Below, piece after piece: positions 7,187 through 14,183 of a stretch of 14,183 nt of DNA. Made by a program: the position numbers and the translations under genes. The stretch comes from Sulfuricurvum sp. IAE1 (GTDB taxonomy: Bacteria; Campylobacterota; Campylobacteria; Campylobacterales; Sulfurimonadaceae): the NCBI GenBank assembly GCA_945867285.1, contig CAMBHX010000035.1, forward strand, positions 1-14,183. Reading direction: 5' to 3'. The notes below the pieces were generated by a model that was given only the letters and a program-made list of their open reading frames with translations, was not told the DNA's origin and did not search any database. Each line of letters starts with the position of its first letter. Within the stretch, counting starts at the first letter, position 1.

Positions 7187-8419
7187 ATGCAAAACTTTAA
7201 CACAGAATTATTGAACTTTATTGATGCATCGGTAACACCGTTTCACGCAGTCGATGAGATGAAAAAAAGACTCAAAGAAAATCAGTTTTGTGAGCTTGAT
7301 GAATGCAGTGTCTGGGAGCTTGAAGAGGGAACAAATTATTTTGTTACTCGAAACGATTCTTCAATCATAGCCTTTACTTACCCTCTGGGTCAAAAGTGTA
7401 CAGTAGTGGGGGCTCATACGGATTCGCCAAACTTGCGATTAAAGCCTAATCCTGTAACACGTGTGGCAGGTGTGGTACGTCTTGGGGTTGAACCGTATGG
7501 CGGGGTGTTGCTCAATCCATGGTTTGATCGTGATTTGAGTTTGGCTGGGCGTATTGTGTATGTAGACAATCTTGGAGTACGTCATTCTCAAATTATTGAT
7601 GTAGCTCGCCCTATAGGTATTATCTCCTCTTTAGCAATTCATTTGGATCGTGATGCAAACACTTCTCACAGTATTAATGCACAAACGGATATTGTGCCAC
7701 TGATTGGATGTAATGAGAATTTTGATTTTGAAGCGTGGATTTTACACGAAGCTGGTGTAGATAATGGTCAACTTTTGGCGCACGAACTGTCGTTTTATGA
7801 TACCCAAAAAGGCTCATTCGTAGGAGTTGATGGGGAATTTATATCGGTAGCACGGTTGGATAATTTACTGAGTTGTTATATCGGGATGAAAGCCGTTATC
7901 GACACTGATACTTCTATGGTTTTGGCGTGTATGGATCATGAAGAGGTTGGCAGTGATTCGCATGTAGGAGCAGGGGGGACGTTTTTAGAAGAGGTGTTGT
8001 CTCGAATTAGTGGTGATGAATTTACGACCCTTATACGCCAATCATTGATGGTATCGTGCGATAATGCCCATGCGAAACACCCCAATTTTCCCTCAAAACA
8101 TGATGAACAGCACTCTCCTGTCCTCAATGGCGGTGTGGTGGTTAAAATCAACGCCAATCAACGCTATGCTACCAATGCTCTCTCACAGGGGAGATTGGTT
8201 CAATGTGCGAAAAGTTTGGGATTAAATACCCAAAGTTTTGTCACTCGTAGTGATATGGGGTGTGGTTCTACGATTGGACCTATCACCTCGACAAAACTGG
8301 GTATAGAGACGATTGATGTGGGGATACCTACACTTGCCATGCACTCTATTCGAGAACTGTGTGGGATAAAAGACCCTTATGAGCTATATCAAATTTTAGT
8401 TAGTATTGGAAAATATTGA
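7187..8419 (+). CDS. M18 family aminopeptidase (aspartyl aminopeptidase type)
   Basis: This is a cytosolic zinc exopeptidase that takes N-terminal residues, typically acidic ones in this family, from peptides. The 410-residue length is normal. Family motifs and probable metal ligands are all present: G-A-H-T-D-S-P-N-L-R-L-K-P at 75-87 (H77), A-R-L-D-N-L at 222-227 (D225), M-D-H-E-E-V-G-S at 249-256 (E252/E253), C-D-N-A-H-A-K-H-P-N at 291-300 and A-M-H-S-I-R-E at 384-390 (H386). The ATG at 7187 has AAAAGG at 7173-7178; a nearby ATG at 7183 is out of frame. No promoter of its own stands out in the 19-nt gap after higA. The stop TGA overlaps the flgS start by one base, tying translation of the two together. 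Confidence 0.95.
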   Translation: MQNFNTELLNFIDASVTPFHAVDEMKKRLKENQFCELDECSVWELEEGTNYFVTRNDSSIIAFTYPLGQKCTVVGAHTDSPNLRLKPNPVTRVAGVVRLGVEPYGGVLLNPWFDRDLSLAGRIVYVDNLGVRHSQIIDVARPIGIISSLAIHLDRDANTSHSINAQTDIVPLIGCNENFDFEAWILHEAGVDNGQLLAHELSFYDTQKGSFVGVDGEFISVARLDNLLSCYIGMKAVIDTDTSMVLACMDHEEVGSDSHVGAGGTFLEEVLSRISGDEFTTLIRQSLMVSCDNAHAKHPNFPSKHDEQHSPVLNGGVVVKINANQRYATNALSQGRLVQCAKSLGLNTQSFVTRSDMGCGSTIGPITSTKLGIETIDVGIPTLAMHSIRELCGIKDPYELYQILVSIGKY

Positions 8420-9405
8420 TGGAGGAGTCCCTAAGCGCACTCGAGCTAAAAACACTCATTGATCAAACGTATAAAATCGAAGAGGAATACGTCAGTCTTC
8501 GGGCGTCGTACAATCATCTTCAAGATACGATTGAGCAAGTCATCGAGTTTTTGCCTAATGCGATTTGGATTGTGGAAGGTGATGGAACAGTCTTTCTAGA
8601 AAATTCTCAAGCTAATACATTGTCAAAGCTGTTTGAGACGTTACGATGGGATGAGCAAGATTATGAGGTAAACTTTCAAGAGCGCTCTTATCTTATCAAA
8701 TCGGTTCATCATAACGAAAAATATCTATTGAGTGCTACGGACATAACCGATCAAAAACGCAAAGAAAATCTAGCGACTATGGGCCAAATGGCAGCCCATC
8801 TCTCTCATGAGATTCGTAATCCTGTCGGAGCCATTGCTCTTTTGACCTCTACACTCCTAAAACGGGTTATTCCTGAAAATAGACCTATTGTCACTGAAAT
8901 CCAAAAATCACTCTACCGTATTGAACGTATTATTAAAGCAACACTTATGTTTTCTAAAGGCATTAGTGTGCAAAAGACCTCATTAAGATGGAAAAATATT
9001 GAGAGTGAGCTTTTGGGTGCTATAGAGTACTACAGTTACTCTAAAGAGATTATTTTTGAATTTCCAGTTGATGATTTTGAATTGGATGGAGATTTAGATT
9101 TATTAGTCATGTTGTTTAGTAATTTTATTTTTAATGCCATCGATGCTATTGAACTTGATGAGAATGAGTCTGGGAATATTGTATTAAGTCATAATAAAAG
9201 TGCAAGCTTCCATTACTTTGATATTGTGGATAGCGGAATTGCAATTGTAGATAAAAAAGGGTTGTTCGAGGCGTTTAAGAGTACCAAAGAGCGAGGAAAT
9301 GGACTTGGATTAGTTCTTTCTCGTGAAATAGCACGAGCACATAGTGGTGATATTATTTTTGAAGATAGCAATGGAGAAAAGAAGTTTAGTATTGTGTTGA
9401 GCTGA
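8419..9405 (+). CDS. flgS: Sensor histidine kinase FlgS of the flagellar sigma54 cascade
   Basis: FlgS phosphorylates the regulator FlgR, which activates sigma54-dependent flagellar rod, hook and basal-body genes in Campylobacter and Helicobacter. The 328-residue protein has no membrane segment, as expected for this cytosolic kinase. An N-terminal coiled-coil-like part (about 8-42) leads into a PAS-like region (44-110), the H-box M-A-A-H-L-S-H-E-I-R-N-P with the phosphate-accepting H130, the N-box with N235/N239, the G1 box D-I-V-D-S-G near 268-273 and the G2 box G-N-G-L-G-L at 293-298. Several stretches (L-I-D-Q-T-Y-K-I-E-E-E-Y, F-L-P-N-A-I-W, M-G-Q-M-A-A-H-L) resemble Campylobacter FlgS closely, as recalled. 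ATG 8419 in TGATG is preferred over TTG 8416. The ribosome site is weak, so translation probably depends on the aminopeptidase gene. Confidence 0.88.
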   Translation: MEESLSALELKTLIDQTYKIEEEYVSLRASYNHLQDTIEQVIEFLPNAIWIVEGDGTVFLENSQANTLSKLFETLRWDEQDYEVNFQERSYLIKSVHHNEKYLLSATDITDQKRKENLATMGQMAAHLSHEIRNPVGAIALLTSTLLKRVIPENRPIVTEIQKSLYRIERIIKATLMFSKGISVQKTSLRWKNIESELLGAIEYYSYSKEIIFEFPVDDFELDGDLDLLVMLFSNFIFNAIDAIELDENESGNIVLSHNKSASFHYFDIVDSGIAIVDKKGLFEAFKSTKERGNGLGLVLSREIARAHSGDIIFEDSNGEKKFSIVLS

Positions 9406-9425
9406 TCTCTCCTGCAATAGAGCAA

Positions 9426-11624
9426 TCAAAGAGGTTTTGGATGACTGAGGTAATAGCCTTGAAGATAATCAATGCCTAATTCTATACATTCATTGTAGAC
9501 ATTTTCATTGTGAACAAATTCAGCAACAGTTTTGATATTAAGACGGTGAGCAAACTCAACGATGGTTCCAACAATGTCTTGGGCGCTAAGGTCAACATCA
9601 AGATTTTTAATCAGTGAAGCATCAATTTTGATAAAATCAACATTAAGACGCATGATGTGAGCAAAGTTAGAGTAACCCGTTCCAAAGTCATCAATAGCAA
9701 TTTTTGCTCCAAATGTTTTAATCTTGGTAATAAAAGAGGATACTTCCGCATGATTTTCAATCCCTTCACTCTCTAATATTTCAAAAATAAGACGATTGCC
9801 GTCACTGGACTGAGAGAGCAGTTCATAAATCATCGTTTGAATCTCTGGATCTAATATATCGGTGATGGATAGATTGATGGAGTAGCGATGAGGAGTGGTA
9901 TGAAGTTGATGAAAAATAGTACGAATGACAAACCGGGTTATATAAGGATAGAGACGTGTTTTTTTGGCAATGTCTAAAAATTGGGCTGGATAAATAATGG
10001 TTCCATTGATTCCATTAATGCGAACAAGAGCTTCATATTCATAAATTTCACGTGTTTGTACATCGTGAATGCCTTGATAGTGCAGAATAAAACTGTTAGA
10101 ATCAATTGTATCCTTAAGCTTTTTACTCCACATAATATTGTTGAGATACTCTTCTTTAATGTGTAACGAATCATTATAAGCTAGATAAGCAACACTTTGT
10201 TTTTTGGCTTTTTTGAGTGCCATATCTGCATGCCCCATGAGATCATAATTTTCAGACACACATAAGTCTGATCCCATACTAACCGTGGCAAAAATATTAA
10301 CTCCATCCACTTCATAGCATGTTCCATTAAGTGTAGTTAAAATTGTCTGAGCCATAAAATGAAATTCGCTTGGATCCACATTTTTTTGTAGTAGCATAGC
10401 ATACTCATCTGAGTGCATTTTGTAAGCTGATAAAAAGTTTTTTTCAGACAGTATAGAGAGTTGGTCTCCCAATTTTTGTAAAAGCTTATCCCCAATTTCG
10501 TGTCCATAGAGATCATTAATCTCTTTGAAATTATCAATATTAACTAAAATAATACCTAAATTTTTTTGTTGATGGATTTTTTCAATCAATGCTTTACGAT
10601 TAGGCAGTCCAGTGAGATTATCAGTATACAATTGAGTTTTGAGTTGGAGGTTAAAGTTATCCGATTGTTTATTTATACGCTCAATTAGAGATTTGAAACC
10701 AAAATTTAAAATAACTCCTAGTAAAATTAATAATCCTACACTAACAATTATGAGGGTTGACACTTCTTGTTCATAAGCCTTTTCATCACTGGTAATATCC
10801 AAGGCACAAATCAATTTTGCAAGAGGTTTATCTGAATAGGTCATTAGTTCACGGGTAGCAATAATATAGGTCTTATCATTTACGGTATGTCTCATAGAAT
10901 AGGGGAAGTTATAAGTTGTTGGAAATTTTTTGAATAAGTCATCGTTATATTCAACAATTGAATGGGTGGAATATTGTATAAAATTACTGTCAGGTAAGAG
11001 TTTTTTGAGTGTTTCAGTGTCAATGGCAATCGCACTTTTGATAGCAGAATGAGAATCGAGACGATCTTGGACTCGTGATATGTCGGCAGTAACTTGTAAT
11101 AAACCTAAAAATTTTTTATCTTTAAAAATAGGGATAATACGTACCAAAGAAATATTGTAGATAGTAACATCCAATGAAACAATCGGTTTTTGAGTGCGAA
11201 TTGCTTCTGCTAGTATTGGGCGTTTTTTGGTAATATTATCACCAAATTTCTTGGGTTGTGTCAAACGTAAAAAATGGGTACCATCGGCTTTTATAAATCC
11301 TGCAAGATCTACTTCATTGCGTAGTTTTGATTCTTTGAAATAGGGCAGGGCAAGAGCGTAGAGTTGGTCACGCTCTCCCGCTTCAAAAGCATCAATAATA
11401 TGTCTGTCTGTCATCATTTTGTAGGTGAGATAGTTGATTCCCTGCTCAGTCTCGGCGATGGCTAGATCATAAGCATTTTTAAGTAGTTCACGATGAGAGG
11501 AGGTTTTTTCGTCTAAAACACGCTTTTTGTCTTGATAGATAGAATAAACAAAAAAAGTACTTAGCAATAGTACCACCCCTAAGGAAAAAAAAGTGGCACG
11601 GAGGCGAATTCTATTTAAGTCCAA
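9426..11624 (-). CDS. Membrane sensor protein with degenerate GGDEF and intact EAL domain, probable c-di-GMP phosphodiesterase
   Basis: The 732-residue protein has a membrane segment (about 10-30), a periplasmic Cache-like sensor region (31-285), a second membrane segment (about 288-310), a GGDEF domain (330-490) and an EAL domain (500-732). The GGDEF active site reads H-S-D-E-Y (404-408) instead of G-G-D-E-F, so diguanylate cyclase activity is doubtful, although D364 of the metal site remains. The EAL domain keeps E531-A-L, N584, E615, D645-D646-F-G-T-G, K666, E702 and Q722, the residues needed for c-di-GMP hydrolysis. The protein stops right after the final L-Q-G-Y-Y-L-S-H-P-K-P-L motif, a little early for the family. 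Start is TTG, with an in-frame TAG two codons upstream and the next Met only at 70. It is convergent with flgS, leaving 20 nt between the stops. Confidence 0.9.
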   Translation of the reverse strand: MDLNRIRLRATFFSLGVVLLLSTFFVYSIYQDKKRVLDEKTSSHRELLKNAYDLAIAETEQGINYLTYKMMTDRHIIDAFEAGERDQLYALALPYFKESKLRNEVDLAGFIKADGTHFLRLTQPKKFGDNITKKRPILAEAIRTQKPIVSLDVTIYNISLVRIIPIFKDKKFLGLLQVTADISRVQDRLDSHSAIKSAIAIDTETLKKLLPDSNFIQYSTHSIVEYNDDLFKKFPTTYNFPYSMRHTVNDKTYIIATRELMTYSDKPLAKLICALDITSDEKAYEQEVSTLIIVSVGLLILLGVILNFGFKSLIERINKQSDNFNLQLKTQLYTDNLTGLPNRKALIEKIHQQKNLGIILVNIDNFKEINDLYGHEIGDKLLQKLGDQLSILSEKNFLSAYKMHSDEYAMLLQKNVDPSEFHFMAQTILTTLNGTCYEVDGVNIFATVSMGSDLCVSENYDLMGHADMALKKAKKQSVAYLAYNDSLHIKEEYLNNIMWSKKLKDTIDSNSFILHYQGIHDVQTREIYEYEALVRINGINGTIIYPAQFLDIAKKTRLYPYITRFVIRTIFHQLHTTPHRYSINLSITDILDPEIQTMIYELLSQSSDGNRLIFEILESEGIENHAEVSSFITKIKTFGAKIAIDDFGTGYSNFAHIMRLNVDFIKIDASLIKNLDVDLSAQDIVGTIVEFAHRLNIKTVAEFVHNENVYNECIELGIDYLQGYYLSHPKPL

Positions 11625-11630
11625 TAACTA

Positions 11631-11638
11631 CCCCCCCC
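11631..11638 (-). repeat. Run of eight G in the leader of the GGDEF-EAL gene
   Basis: On the coding strand eight G end 6 nt before the TTG start, exactly where a Shine-Dalgarno sequence belongs. It is the longest G/C run in the window. Tracts of this length are prone to slippage in this phylum. An in-frame TAG between tract and start means that length changes cannot switch the reading frame, so any effect would be on ribosome access or on antisense pairing. Confidence 0.6.
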
Positions 11639-11660
11639 ACAACTTTCAACTAGTGCTTAA

Positions 11661-11692
11661 ATTATACTGCTTTATAGATGGAAATTATATCA
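11661..11692 (-). promoter_or_regulatory. Two candidate -10 boxes of the GGDEF-EAL gene
   Basis: Read on the minus strand, TGATATAAT (11692-11684) is an extended -10 element, and a second perfect TATAAT lies at 11666-11661, about 37 nt before the TTG start. Neither has a convincing -35 hexamer, which is common in Campylobacterota. Which of the two is used cannot be told. Confidence 0.45.
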
Positions 11693-11714
11693 TAAAAGTA
11701 TCACTTTTTATGAT
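11689..11714. repeat. Imperfect palindrome beside the GGDEF-EAL promoter
   Basis: ATCATAAAAGT (11689-11699) and ACTTTTTATGAT (11703-11714) are complementary apart from one bulged T, around a 3-nt centre. It touches the extended -10 and covers the -35 region of the minus-strand promoter, a usual place for a repressor site. It shares one arm with the hairpin at 11702-11729. Confidence 0.4.
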
Positions 11715-11729
11715 GAATCACAAAAAGTG
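11702..11729 (-). terminator. Hairpin after yggS, possible terminator
   Basis: In the minus-strand transcript this folds into a 12-bp stem with a TTCA tetraloop, fully paired if one G-U pair is counted; the plus-strand transcript would have an A-C mismatch at that place. It begins 63 nt after the yggS stop. The following sequence (ATACTTTTATG) is only moderately U-rich and the stem is mostly A-U, so termination may be weak. Confidence 0.4.
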
Positions 11730-11791
11730 TTTATTGTCATATTAGATTCTGGATAGAGATTTTTTATGATATTAAGATGAATTTATTTATT

Positions 11792-12475
11792 TTAACGTTT
11801 AGTATCAGTGAAGAGGATGGAGCCTAATCTTACGAGGTTTGAGCCACATGAAATAGCAAGCTCAAAGTCTCCACTCATCCCCATAGAACAAACGGTGGCA
11901 GTAGGAATTTTTTCAAAAAGAGAACGGGTAGTTTCGAAGCTTTTTTGAATAACTTTAGTATCGGAACTCAGGGCACCAATACTCATAATACCTTGGAGTT
12001 TAAGTGCTGGACATAGCTGGCTAATTTGAGCGTAAACATCCAAAAATTCATCTGGAGTTAAGCCTGATTTTGTTTCTTCACCTGCCGAGTTGACTTGTAC
12101 AAGTGCTCGCATTGTTTTTCCCTCACGTAAAAGTCTCTCATTGAGTGCTAATGCCAGCTCCAAAGAGTCAAGTGAGTGAATCATAAAAGGGTTGAGTGCA
12201 ATAAGTTGATTAATTTTATTTTTTTGTAACGATCCAATAAAGTGCCACTCTAACGGAAGGATATCGAGCTTGGCAGATTTCAGGGCTAAATCTTGTACTT
12301 TGTTTTCTCCAAATGCTCGTTGGCCAATTTGGTAAAGTGCTTCAATAGCATCTGTATCAACATATTTACTAGCAGCTACGATTTTGACAATATGATGGTC
12401 ATTGACTTTAAGACGAGCTTTTTCGACTCGTTCAATGATGGTGTCAAAGTGAAGTTTTAGTTGGAGTTGTGTCAT
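11792..12475 (-). CDS. yggS: Pyridoxal phosphate homeostasis protein (YggS/PROSC family)
   Basis: This cytosolic protein binds pyridoxal 5'-phosphate and buffers its level; it has an alanine-racemase-like fold without known catalysis. The 227 residues are of normal length. The cofactor lysine is K37 in V-A-A-S-K-Y-V, followed by F-G-E-N-K-V-Q-D at 55-62, W-H-F-I-G-S-L-Q-K-N-K at 77-87, I-H-S-L-D-S at 99-104, the phosphate-binding S-M-G-M-S-G-D-F-E-L-A-I at 197-208 and N-L-V-R-L-G-S-I-L-F at 213-222. Its ATG overlaps the rseP stop as ATGA (4 nt), so it is the last gene of the SDR-pgsA-rseP-yggS operon and is probably translated by coupling. There is no metabolic link to its neighbours. Confidence 0.95.
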   Translation of the reverse strand: MTQLQLKLHFDTIIERVEKARLKVNDHHIVKIVAASKYVDTDAIEALYQIGQRAFGENKVQDLALKSAKLDILPLEWHFIGSLQKNKINQLIALNPFMIHSLDSLELALALNERLLREGKTMRALVQVNSAGEETKSGLTPDEFLDVYAQISQLCPALKLQGIMSIGALSSDTKVIQKSFETTRSLFEKIPTATVCSMGMSGDFELAISCGSNLVRLGSILFTDTKR

Positions 12476-13524
12476 TGTGCAAGCCTTGTAATATCATTGT
12501 AAAGCCCTAAAACCATGAGACCTAGTAAGAGGACCCAGCCTCCAATGGTAAGATTGGCAATGACTGTATCGCTGGGGGCTTTTCGTCGAATCATTTCGTA
12601 GAGATTAAACATAATATGCCCACCATCCAGTGCTGGAATAGGGAGTAAATTTAAGACACCCAGATTGACAGAAATGAGTGCTGTAAAGAAAAAGAGGCTA
12701 ATCCAGCCATAAGCTGTGGCATCTGCAGTTATTTGCACAATACTGACTACTCCTCCTACTTCTTTGGCTGGAACGACACCTGTAATGAGTTTTTGAACAC
12801 TTTGAAAGATGAGAAAAGACATCTCATAGGTTTGAGTAGAGGCATAATCAAGGGATTGAAGTGTGTCAAGTTCTAAAGTGTGTGTCTTGCCTGATGGGGC
12901 AATTCCAACCATGCGACGCTGAACTTTTTCCTTGAACATATTGGTAGTTTCAGACATTTTTGGTGTTAAGAGTAATAATTGTCGAGTATTATTACGTTCC
13001 ACCGTAAGCGTGATTGTACTCTCAGAGTTTTTAATCAAGTCGGAGAGTTCATCCCATTGGGTGATTGATGTACCATTTATTGCAGTGACGATGTCCCCTT
13101 TGAGTAATCCTGCTGTTTGTGCTGGAGAATCTTTGAGCACCTCACCAATGATGGGAGAAAGTGCTTGAGGCCCATTTATTCCAATAGCCAAAAATAACAT
13201 CCATGCGGTTAAAAAATTAGCAAAGGGACCTGCTAGAAGGATGATAATACGTTGCCATGGTTTTTTAGTATTATAACTGTCGTCATCACGGCTGGTGTAC
13301 GTAGGATCACTATCATCTTGCCCTTTCATCTTGACATAACCGCCCAAAGGGATAAGTGAGAGTTGCCATTGAGTATTGAATGCTCTAAAAGAGGCTATTC
13401 TTTTACCAAAACCGATACTGAACACTTCCACATAGACACCAAAAAATCGTGCGGCACTGTAATGCCCTAGTTCATGCAAAAAAATCAGGAGAGATAAAAC
13501 TAGGATGGATGTAGCAATATTCAT
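12472..13524 (-). CDS. rseP: Site-2 intramembrane zinc metalloprotease RseP
   Basis: RseP-type proteases cut membrane-bound anti-sigma factors or remnant signal peptides within the inner membrane. The 350-residue protein has the catalytic H-E-L-G-H at 17-21 in the first membrane segment, G-G-Y-V-K-M-K at 61-67, a membrane segment at about 95-117, one PDZ domain (about 124-190, with G-L-L-K-G-D-I-V-T-A-I-N-G), and the second catalytic motif N-L-L-P-I-P-A-L-D-G-G at 292-302 with D300, then a last membrane segment at about 325-345. E. coli RseP is longer (about 450 residues) with two PDZ domains; a single-PDZ form is common elsewhere and is not a truncation. It starts directly after the pgsA stop (TAA then ATG, no gap). 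Its substrate here is unknown. Confidence 0.96.
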   Translation of the reverse strand: MNIATSILVLSLLIFLHELGHYSAARFFGVYVEVFSIGFGKRIASFRAFNTQWQLSLIPLGGYVKMKGQDDSDPTYTSRDDDSYNTKKPWQRIIILLAGPFANFLTAWMLFLAIGINGPQALSPIIGEVLKDSPAQTAGLLKGDIVTAINGTSITQWDELSDLIKNSESTITLTVERNNTRQLLLLTPKMSETTNMFKEKVQRRMVGIAPSGKTHTLELDTLQSLDYASTQTYEMSFLIFQSVQKLITGVVPAKEVGGVVSIVQITADATAYGWISLFFFTALISVNLGVLNLLPIPALDGGHIMFNLYEMIRRKAPSDTVIANLTIGGWVLLLGLMVLGLYNDITRLAQ

Positions 13525-14073
13525 TTAGAGTTTTCCTTTATAAGCTTTTGAAAATCCAACCAAATATTCTGCTCCCGAATAGAGAGTTAAAGCTGTTGCA
13601 ATCCATAATAATCCTTCACCGCCACTCCAGTGCATGAGTAAAAAACCAATGGCAACCATTTGAGCAACGGTTTTGATTTTACCTGCCATGGATGCACTGA
13701 CATCGATCCCCTCTGAAACAGCTAGAGTACGCAATCCTGTAATAAAAAGCTCACGAACAATGATGATATAGATTGCCCAAACGTTTGCATCTCCCATCAT
13801 CATGAGACCCAAAAAAGCAGCTAGCGTGAGCATCTTATCTGCAAGTGGATCAAGAATGGAGCCTACGATAGTGATTTGATTGAGTTCTCGTGCCACATAA
13901 CCATCGAAAAAATCGGTGACACTGGCAATGACAAATAGTAGTGATGCTGTATAGTAACTCCACGAAATATCCCAACCATTATCGGTAAAAAATTGTGGGG
14001 TGAGTATGATCCAAAACATCACCGGAGCGATGAAAAGACGTATAAATGCGAGAGTGTTAGGAATATTGAACAT
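13525..14073 (-). CDS. pgsA: CDP-diacylglycerol-glycerol-3-phosphate 3-phosphatidyltransferase
   Basis: PgsA makes phosphatidylglycerol phosphate, the committed step towards phosphatidylglycerol and cardiolipin, in the inner membrane. The 182-residue length is typical. The CDP-alcohol phosphotransferase signature D-x2-D-G-x2-A-R-x8-G-x3-D-x3-D is perfect: D54, D57, G58, A61, R62, G71, D75 and D79. N-I-P-N-T-L-A-F-I-R-L at 3-13 is also typical of PgsA. Four or more hydrophobic segments are visible (about 10-25, 40-53, 80-110, 134-147, 153-170). The ATG overlaps the stop of the preceding dehydrogenase by one base (TAATG), and rseP follows without a gap. Confidence 0.96.
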   Translation of the reverse strand: MFNIPNTLAFIRLFIAPVMFWIILTPQFFTDNGWDISWSYYTASLLFVIASVTDFFDGYVARELNQITIVGSILDPLADKMLTLAAFLGLMMMGDANVWAIYIIIVRELFITGLRTLAVSEGIDVSASMAGKIKTVAQMVAIGFLLMHWSGGEGLLWIATALTLYSGAEYLVGFSKAYKGKL

Positions 14074-14183
14074 TATTTAAATGTGGTTCCGCCATCAACA
14101 ATGATGGTTTGACCGGTAATCCAACTCGCTTCTTCGGTGCACAGAAAATAAACAGCTCCTGCAATATCGTTGGGGCTACCCAT
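14073..14183 (-). CDS. Short-chain dehydrogenase/reductase, C-terminal 36 residues only
   Basis: The window edge cuts this gene; only the last 36 codons and the stop TAA (14075-14073) are inside. The residues G-S-P-N-D-I-A-G-A-V-Y-F-L-C near the cut and I-T-G-Q-T-I-I-V-D-G-G-T near the end are the standard C-terminus of classical FabG-like short-chain dehydrogenases, which use NAD(P)H. The Met at the edge is most likely internal. The substrate cannot be told from this part. In related Campylobacterota an SDR gene (the Helicobacter hdhA type) also lies near pgsA, as recalled. It is the first visible gene of the pgsA-rseP-yggS operon. Confidence 0.85.
   Translation of the reverse strand: MGSPNDIAGAVYFLCTEEASWITGQTIIVDGGTTFK

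Noticed and set aside
9406..9425. CTCT/AGAG repeat between flgS and the EAL gene as a bidirectional terminator
   Set aside because: A 4-bp stem without a T-run is too weak.
11621..11640. Phase-variable coding switch through the G8 tract
   Set aside because: An in-frame TAG lies between the tract and the TTG start and no upstream ATG reads through, so tract length cannot join an upstream start to this frame.
12472..13524. RseP being truncated, since it is about 100 residues shorter than in E. coli
   Set aside because: Both catalytic motifs, one complete PDZ domain and the terminal membrane segment are present; single-PDZ members are common.
1..14183. CRISPR array, insertion sequence, prophage or tRNA/rRNA gene
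   Set aside because: No spaced direct repeats, transposase or integrase frame, terminal inverted repeats or RNA gene signatures were found on reading.

Overview
The window looks like chromosome from a free-living, motile member of the Campylobacterota (the former Epsilonproteobacteria), of the Sulfurimonas/Sulfuricurvum kind. The evidence is low-GC DNA with tightly packed genes, a FlgS-type flagellar histidine kinase (typical of this phylum), and the cluster SDR-pgsA-rseP-yggS. Genus is inferred, not shown. Nothing indicates a phage, a transposon, a CRISPR array or an RNA gene. Every sizeable gene belongs to a recognisable family.

Left part, plus strand (1-6317): the 3' nine-tenths of uvrA (excision repair damage sensor), an HDOD-domain regulatory protein, and polA with all three activities apparently intact. 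HDOD and polA are 3 nt apart and must be co-transcribed. A good sigma70-like promoter overlaps the end of uvrA and would give the HDOD-polA transcript a leader of about 135 nt with a 7-bp hairpin.

Middle, plus strand (6318-9405): a 260-bp AT-rich gap with a possible small membrane protein, then a higB-higA toxin-antitoxin pair with its own promoter and a perfect 8-bp inverted repeat between the -35 and -10 elements. The M18 aminopeptidase gene and flgS follow at once (19-nt gap, then a 1-nt overlap), so the flagellar kinase seems to share a transcript with the aminopeptidase and perhaps with the toxin-antitoxin promoter.

Right part, minus strand (9426-14183): reading leftwards, the end of a short-chain dehydrogenase gene, pgsA, rseP and yggS form an operon with overlaps of 1, 0 and 4 nt. 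After a 167-bp gap comes a membrane-bound protein with a degenerate GGDEF domain and an intact EAL domain, probably a c-di-GMP phosphodiesterase, convergent with flgS. The gap holds two overlapping, mutually exclusive hairpins, two TATAAT boxes and a run of eight G directly in front of a TTG start.

The window is mostly housekeeping DNA. The points most worth a second look are the G8 leader of the EAL gene, the compact higBA promoter/operator with a probably leaderless toxin message, the small ORF in front of higB, and the two stacked hairpins after yggS. No clear new multi-gene system was found.
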